Of a stretch of 9,463 nt of DNA, positions 6,086-9,463 are shown piece by piece; the stretch's first letter is position 1, and every line of letters starts with the position of its first letter. The position numbers and the translations under genes are program-made. A model generated the notes under the pieces. That model saw only the letters and a list, made by a program, of their open reading frames with translations. It did not search any database and was not told where the DNA came from. This stretch comes from SZUA-87 sp041687805 (GTDB lineage: Bacteria; Actinomycetota; Acidimicrobiia; Acidimicrobiales; Aldehydirespiratoraceae), in assembly GCA_041687805.1 (NCBI GenBank), contig JBDNJK010000074.1:1-9463 (forward strand), in the 5' to 3' direction.

Positions 6086-6650
6086 TGTCGCCGTCGAGGT
6101 CGCGTCATCTCGAAGGTTCACGCTGCCACGCGCATGTGAGGTGACCATCGTCCCGGCCGGGCATCGGATCACACTGCCCGAGGGCGAGGAAGTCAAGGTG
6201 CTCCAAGCGCTTGGTGGCACCGCCACCGTCACCACTGGCGACGGCGAAATGGCTCGACTCAGCCCGGCCGATTCGATCGAGTTCGGCCTGATCAGAGCGC
6301 CGGCCGCGTCAGCGACCGTCGGCGGCGATCCCGGCTCATTCGACGTCCAGCAGGTGTGGGATGCGGCCACCACGGTGTACGACCCGGAGATCCCGGTGGA
6401 CATCGTAGAACTGGGTCTGATCTATCGGATCGAGGCCAATGAAGTGCCCGGCGGCACTTGGAAAATCGACATCGACATGTCGGTCACTGCGCCCTTCTGC
6501 GGCATGGGTGACATCCTGCGTAACGACCTCAGCGATGCCGTCGCTGCGATCCCAAGGGTCGAAGCTGTCGATGTGAAGATGGTATTCGATCCTCCGTGGG
6601 ACGTGTCTCGCATGTCGGACGTCGCTCGACTCGAACTGGGCATGATGTGA
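6078..6650 (+). CDS. sufT: Long-form SufT, Fe-S maturation factor with MIP18 domain
   Basis: SufT proteins take part in Fe-S cluster maturation, probably at the transfer stage; the exact reaction is not established. The 190-residue product matches the long form. Residues about 10-70 form a small N-terminal domain (RACEVTIVPAGHRITLPEGE ... VLQALGGTATV). Residues about 88-190 are a MIP18/DUF59 domain with YDPEIPVDIVELGLIY (Asp102), the hallmark cysteine in SVTAPFCGMG (Cys141), and VFDPPWDVSRMSDVARLELG (171-188). All signature residues are present. ATG 6078 overlaps the end of sufD by 8 bases, with GGGG 7 bases upstream as a modest binding site, so it is probably translated by coupling. The stop overlaps the next gene by 4 bases. 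Confidence 0.92.
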   Translation: MGDVAVEVASSRRFTLPRACEVTIVPAGHRITLPEGEEVKVLQALGGTATVTTGDGEMARLSPADSIEFGLIRAPAASATVGGDPGSFDVQQVWDAATTVYDPEIPVDIVELGLIYRIEANEVPGGTWKIDIDMSVTAPFCGMGDILRNDLSDAVAAIPRVEAVDVKMVFDPPWDVSRMSDVARLELGMM

Positions 6651-7966
6651 CCGAGCCGACCCTGTCGATCGCAGCCGACTCCGAGAGCAAACCGGCCGAG
6701 GGCCCCGCTGATTCAAAGCCTCAGGTGGCGACACCCGAGGTCGAAGGGGTCGGTGTCGACCAGGTCATGATCACCAATGCATTGCGCGGCGTGATCGACC
6801 CGGAGCTCGGCGACAACGTGGTTGATCTCGGAATGGTGAAGCGATACGAACGCAGCGCCGATGGCGTGATGCACATCACCATCGCGCTCACCACTGCTGG
6901 TTGCCCATTACGGGCGCAACTCATGCGAGACGCCAAGGCCCGGGTCGGGTCCCTTCCCGGGATCGATGTCGTCAAGATCCACTTCGGGGACATGACCAGC
7001 CAAGAGCGAAGCAACGTGATGTCGCGGGCCCGTTGGAAGGCCCGTGACAACTCACTCGAGACCGACATACCTGCTACCTGTCGGATTCTCGCCATTTCGT
7101 CGGGCAAGGGCGGTGTAGGCAAGTCGTCGATCACGGCCAACATCGCCGTGCTGCTGGCCGACCGCGGGTACACCGTTGGCGTGCTCGACGCCGATGTCGG
7201 CGGCTTCTCCATACCCCAGCTCCTTGGTATCGACGCCCAGATCGAGGGCCGACGTGTCGGTGAGGGCAAGGCCGTGATGACGCCGGTGTCCCGCAGCGTT
7301 GGTGCAGGGATGCTGCGTGTGGTGTCGATGGGATCGATCGCCGGCTCGAACGAGAGCGAAGCAATCATGTGGCGGGGCCTGATGCTCAACCGTGCGGTGC
7401 AACACTTTCTCGAAGACGTTCAATGGGGTGACCTTGACTACCTGCTCATCGACATGCCGCCCGGGACCTCCGACATCCAAATGGGTCTGGCCCGGATGCT
7501 GCCAAGGACCGACGTCCTGATCGTCACCACCCCGGCCACCGCAGCTCAGCAGGTGGCGGCCAGAGCGGCCGACATGGCTCGCAAGGGATTTCTACGGGTT
7601 GCCGGTGTCATCGAGAACATGGGTCCGTCGGTCGGGCCCGATGGAACGTTGACGGCGATTTTCGGTTCAGGAGGCGGGCAAGCACTCGCCGATGCCATCG
7701 GCGTACCGCTCCTGGGATCGATCCCGCTCGATGCCGGCGTCGCTGCCGGCGGCGACAGCGGACTGCCGGTGGCGCTCGAGCATCCCGACTCTGCAGCAAG
7801 CTTGGTCTATGCCGAACTGGCCGAGGTCATCGTCACCGATGTGGCTCCTCCGGTCGAGATTGCCGAGTGCAGCCTTCGCGGCGCGCTGGTGCGAGCTGGC
7901 GCCGACCTTGACGGCGCCCGCCGCCGAGCCGAGTCCCCAATAGAAGACACGGCCGACGAATCCTGA
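6647..7966 (+). CDS. mrp: Mrp/ApbC-type P-loop ATPase, Fe-S cluster carrier, with N-terminal MIP18 domain
   Basis: Mrp/ApbC proteins are dimeric P-loop ATPases that bind and transfer Fe-S clusters. With GTG 6647 as start the product has 439 residues. After a loose, acidic N-terminal stretch of about 35 residues comes a MIP18/DUF59 domain (VIDPELGDNVVDLGMV; TTAGCPLR with Cys86). The ATPase follows, with the deviant Walker A SSGKGGVGKSS (GKGGVGKS at 153-160), LDADVGGFSIPQLLG, and Walker B-like LLIDMPPGTSDIQ. The usual cluster-binding CPXC after ENM is absent: the sequence reads IENMGPSVGPDG (323-334). I recall similar loss in mycobacterial Mrp. GTG 6647 overlaps the sufT TGA by 4 bases. An in-frame ATG at 6596 lies inside sufT and adds nothing family-like. 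The product ends in about 40 loosely conserved residues. Confidence 0.93.
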   Translation: MTEPTLSIAADSESKPAEGPADSKPQVATPEVEGVGVDQVMITNALRGVIDPELGDNVVDLGMVKRYERSADGVMHITIALTTAGCPLRAQLMRDAKARVGSLPGIDVVKIHFGDMTSQERSNVMSRARWKARDNSLETDIPATCRILAISSGKGGVGKSSITANIAVLLADRGYTVGVLDADVGGFSIPQLLGIDAQIEGRRVGEGKAVMTPVSRSVGAGMLRVVSMGSIAGSNESEAIMWRGLMLNRAVQHFLEDVQWGDLDYLLIDMPPGTSDIQMGLARMLPRTDVLIVTTPATAAQQVAARAADMARKGFLRVAGVIENMGPSVGPDGTLTAIFGSGGGQALADAIGVPLLGSIPLDAGVAAGGDSGLPVALEHPDSAASLVYAELAEVIVTDVAPPVEIAECSLRGALVRAGADLDGARRRAESPIEDTADES

Positions 7967-8064
7967 ACCTGTGGTGGCCTGATTGATACTTCTGCTGTGG
8001 TGTGGCTCGAAAGAGGCGAGAGCACATCGAGCCGAATCAGGAGTGTCCGCCGCAGTTCACAGGT
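7967..8064 (+). ncRNA. Candidate structured RNA: three nested helices plus a competing pseudoknot helix
   Basis: Directly after the mrp stop three perfect 7-bp inverted repeats are nested. H1 is ACCTGTG 7967-7973 with CACAGGT 8058-8064. H2 is CCTGATT 7978-7984 with AATCAGG 8035-8041. H3 is GGCTCGA 8004-8010 with TCGAGCC 8027-8033. A further pairing, CTGCTGTGG 7992-8000 with CCGCCGCAG 8047-8055 (8 of 9, one G-U), fits between H1 and H3 but crosses H2. It would therefore replace H2 or make a pseudoknot with it. I recognise no known RNA family. It could be a structured 3' end of the suf mRNA, a leader of the sigma-factor mRNA, or a separate small RNA. Transcription has not been shown, and the nesting was found by eye, not by a folding program. 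Confidence 0.4.
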
Positions 8065-8148
8065 GGCGATGTCTCATCGTCCAGTGACGCAGACGGTGTA
8101 GGACTTGGTTTGTTCGTCTCGGCCGTGATTGTCGCCGACCACAACGAA
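8065..8148 (+). other. Two further hairpins in the mrp-sigma gap
   Basis: GGCGATG (8065-8071) pairs with CATCGTC (8075-8081) over a 3-base loop, including one G-U pair, and starts exactly where helix H1 of the preceding structure ends. Further on, TTCGT (8113-8117) pairs with ACGAA (8144-8148). Inside it TCGGC (8119-8123) pairs with GCCGA (8134-8138) over a 10-base loop. These extend the inverted-repeat-rich stretch towards the sigma gene. Short stems like these are common in GC-rich DNA, so weight rests on the whole region rather than on each stem. Confidence 0.35.
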
Positions 8149-8158
8149 TCCTCGTCGG

Positions 8159-8172
8159 TGTCAAGTTTGACA
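8159..8172. promoter_or_regulatory. 14-bp palindrome TGTCAAGTTTGACA upstream of the sigma gene
   Basis: Perfect 6-base arms flank a 2-base centre, 55 bases before the sigma-factor start. The right arm is a consensus TTGACA -35 box on the plus strand, and the left arm is the same on the minus strand. No good -10 sits 16-18 bases downstream (8189-8195 reads TGGACCA). It may be an operator for a dimeric regulator or part of an ECF-type promoter; neither can be decided here. Confidence 0.35.
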
Positions 8173-8189
8173 GGGCCAGCGGACCCTTT

Positions 8190-8207
8190 GGACCAGTGCG
8201 GTCCTTT
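8190..8207 (+). terminator. Small GC hairpin followed by TTT, weak terminator candidate
   Basis: GGACC (8190-8194) pairs with GGTCC (8200-8204) over a 5-base loop and is followed by only three T. It is too short to be a convincing intrinsic terminator. It lies just upstream of the sigma-factor ribosome-binding region, so it could instead influence translation there. Confidence 0.2.
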
Positions 8208-8226
8208 CGCGGTGGATTAGGCAGAA

Positions 8227-8880
8227 ATGTCCGTTCGGCCTATCGGGATTGGCGCCTGGGTTGTCGATAGGCACCGTGTGGCATTGCCTTCTCCAGATAT
8301 CGATGATCTGATCGGGCGATACCTTGACGCGATTCGATCCGGCGACAGGACCGGCTTCACCGGTCTGTTCCAGGTCCTGTCAGGAAAAGTCGCCGGATAT
8401 GTCAAAGGTCGGGGAGTTGCTGACGTTGAAGATGTGGTGAATGAGGTTTTCCTGGGGGCGTTTCGAAACTTTGATTCGTTCGACGGCGACGCGGCAAAGT
8501 TCCGCAGTTGGATCTTCGCAATCGCCTTGAACAAGGTCGCTGACTGGCACAGAGCACGATGCCGCCAGCCGGTTGTGGCCGACCAGTCCGATGAGATACT
8601 TCGCACTGTTAAAGGCGGGGATTCGGAATGCGAGGCCGTGGATACTCTTCAGTCCCAACACGTGATCGCCTTGTTGGATGAGTTGACCGAGGACCAGCGC
8701 AATGTGTTGCTTCTCAGAGTCATCGCCGATCTCAGTCTGGAAGCGACAGCATCGGCGTTGGGCAAGCCCGTAGGTGCAGTGAAATCAATACAGCATCGTG
8801 TGCTGGCGACTCTCCGGCGAACAATTTCCGATCGGGCCGTATCCAATCAGCATGTCTCAGCGATTACAGGTGTGAGATGA
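8227..8880 (+). CDS. ECF-type RNA polymerase sigma factor
   Basis: ECF sigma factors direct RNA polymerase to a small regulon in response to an envelope or internal signal and are usually held by an anti-sigma factor. The 217-residue protein has region 2 at about residues 24-112: DIDDLIGRYLDAIRSGD ... VADVEDVVNEVFLGAFRNFD ... FRSWIFAIALNKVADWHRAR. Region 4 lies at about 150-200: LLDELTEDQRNVLLLRVIAD, then LSLEATASALGKPVGAVKSI, then a basic helix. Region 3 is absent, as in this class. ATG 8227 has only a weak purine stretch upstream. GTG 8278, with AGG nearby, is an alternative that would start just before region 2 and drop 17 non-conserved residues. The gene overlaps its partner by 4 bases. 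The target promoter class and signal are unknown. Confidence 0.9.
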   Translation: MSVRPIGIGAWVVDRHRVALPSPDIDDLIGRYLDAIRSGDRTGFTGLFQVLSGKVAGYVKGRGVADVEDVVNEVFLGAFRNFDSFDGDAAKFRSWIFAIALNKVADWHRARCRQPVVADQSDEILRTVKGGDSECEAVDTLQSQHVIALLDELTEDQRNVLLLRVIADLSLEATASALGKPVGAVKSIQHRVLATLRRTISDRAVSNQHVSAITGVR

Positions 8881-9463
8881 ACGACCATGACCTCGACGAG
8901 GCGCAGATCGAAGCGCTAATCACCGGCCAGGCAGGCGACCCCGCTCTCTACGACGCTTTGTCGGAGATCCGGGCCACCTTCTCGGAAGGTGATCTGCCTT
9001 CAGTCAATACTGCGTTGAGCGAATTCGTGGACGTGAGTCTCATCGTCGACAAGGGCGACCTGCTGGCGACAGCAGCGAGCAAAGCTACCGGGCCTGTCAC
9101 GCAGGCGGCCGAGCTGCCGAAACGACGAGACACATTCACTCGAAGGAGAAAGAAAATGATTGCAGCAATAAGCCAGTTCGTCGGAACGGTCGTCGGCCGC
9201 ACGGTACTCGGGGCGACTGTCGCCATGGCTGCCACAGGCGGCGGCCAAGCAGCCGGCGTCTTCAACGTCCCAGGCTTGCCATCGCACGAATCAGTGCCTG
9301 TAGTGCAGGTGGTCGACGACACCCCCACCACCGATCTTTCGGCTACATCGACAGATCTGATCAGCGAATCTGTCGTAATCGAGGCCGAAGCTGCTGATCT
9401 GCCCGCCGATGACACTCAGATCGCAGACAGCACTGGCAGCGACTCCGCTGATGCGGTCGAGCC
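8877..9463 (+). CDS. Probable membrane anti-sigma factor, 3' end outside window
   Basis: ATG 8877 overlaps the sigma-factor stop (ATGA) and the frame stays open to the window edge, 195 residues so far. Residues 1-80 are acidic and helical (MNDHDLDEAQIEALITGQAG ... DALSEIRATFSEGDLPSVNT), consistent with a cytoplasmic sigma-binding region, but no zinc-binding HxxxCxxC motif is seen. A basic patch (KRRDTFTRRRKK, 82-93) precedes one hydrophobic segment of about 94-122 (MIAAISQFVGTVVGRTVLGA...), which fits a single inside-to-outside pass. After it a Thr, Ser, Asp and Glu-rich tail (TPTTDLSATSTD, ADDTQIADSTGSDSAD) would be outside the cell. The AATGG-x-x-AAG-x-x-NVPGLP region resembles proteins I recall paired with ECF sigma factors in Acidimicrobiia. 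Anti-sigma function is inferred from position and topology. An in-frame ATG at 9156 has its own strong ribosome binding site (AAGGAGA, 9143-9149). Confidence 0.7.
   Translation, partial: MNDHDLDEAQIEALITGQAGDPALYDALSEIRATFSEGDLPSVNTALSEFVDVSLIVDKGDLLATAASKATGPVTQAAELPKRRDTFTRRRKKMIAAISQFVGTVVGRTVLGATVAMAATGGGQAAGVFNVPGLPSHESVPVVQVVDDTPTTDLSATSTDLISESVVIEAEAADLPADDTQIADSTGSDSADAVE

Noticed and set aside
6596..6646. Upstream ATG giving Mrp 17 more residues
   Set aside because: It would overlap sufT by over 50 bases, has no binding site, and the added residues are just a shifted reading of the sufT end. GTG 6647 gives the same 4-base overlap style as sufD.
8002..8220. 72-codon open frame from a GTG, ending just before the sigma gene
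   Set aside because: No ribosome binding site and no familiar protein pattern. Its third-position GC (about 64 percent by hand count) looked unremarkable for this GC-rich window. The same bases form nested stems. It remains an alternative if conservation shows a protein here.
1..9463. CRISPR array or defence/toxin system
   Set aside because: No regularly spaced repeats were found. The only defence-associated family is the dead DUF4143 ATPase.

Overview
The window looks like chromosomal DNA of a high-GC actinobacterium. Three things suggest this: GTG starts with 4-base overlaps, a divergent SufR-type repressor next to the suf genes, and an Mrp without its CPXC motif. The ECF sigma / membrane-protein pair at the right end resembles pairs I associate with Acidimicrobiia, but that placement is recollection plus inference.

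Left region (1-1420) is a scrap zone. It holds the 3' end of an IS30-family transposase (1-134), butted almost directly against a truncated IS3-family orfA on the other strand (141-416) whose probable IS left end is near 469. Next comes a short repeat/hairpin patch (480-609), then a decayed AAA/DUF4143 ATPase pseudogene (639-1220) in two reading frames with internal deletions and a broken Walker A. About 200 bases without a recognisable gene follow.

Central region (1418-7966) is a suf iron-sulfur cluster assembly locus. The repressor sufR reads leftwards. From a shared 110-bp control region the operon reads rightwards: A-type carrier (HesB/IscA-like), sufB, sufC, sufD, long-form sufT, and mrp/apbC. 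From sufB to mrp every junction overlaps (1, 4, 8 and 4 bases), so the genes are probably translationally coupled. SufB-SufC-SufD would form the scaffold ATPase complex, the HesB-like protein and Mrp would carry or transfer clusters, SufT would help maturation, and SufR would sense cluster supply and repress. No cysteine desulfurase (sufS) or sulfur-transfer partner (sufU/sufE) is in the window, so the sulfur donor must be encoded elsewhere.

Right region (7967-9463) starts with 260 bases without a convincing gene but with many inverted repeats: three nested perfect 7-bp helices directly after the mrp stop, a competing helix that would form a pseudoknot with one of them, two more hairpins and a 14-bp palindrome. 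Then come an ECF-type sigma factor (8227-8880) and, overlapping it by 4 bases, a single-pass membrane protein that is probably its anti-sigma factor (8877 to beyond the window). The structured stretch 7967-8205 is the least explained part of the window and the best candidate for something undescribed. No CRISPR array, tRNA or rRNA was seen.
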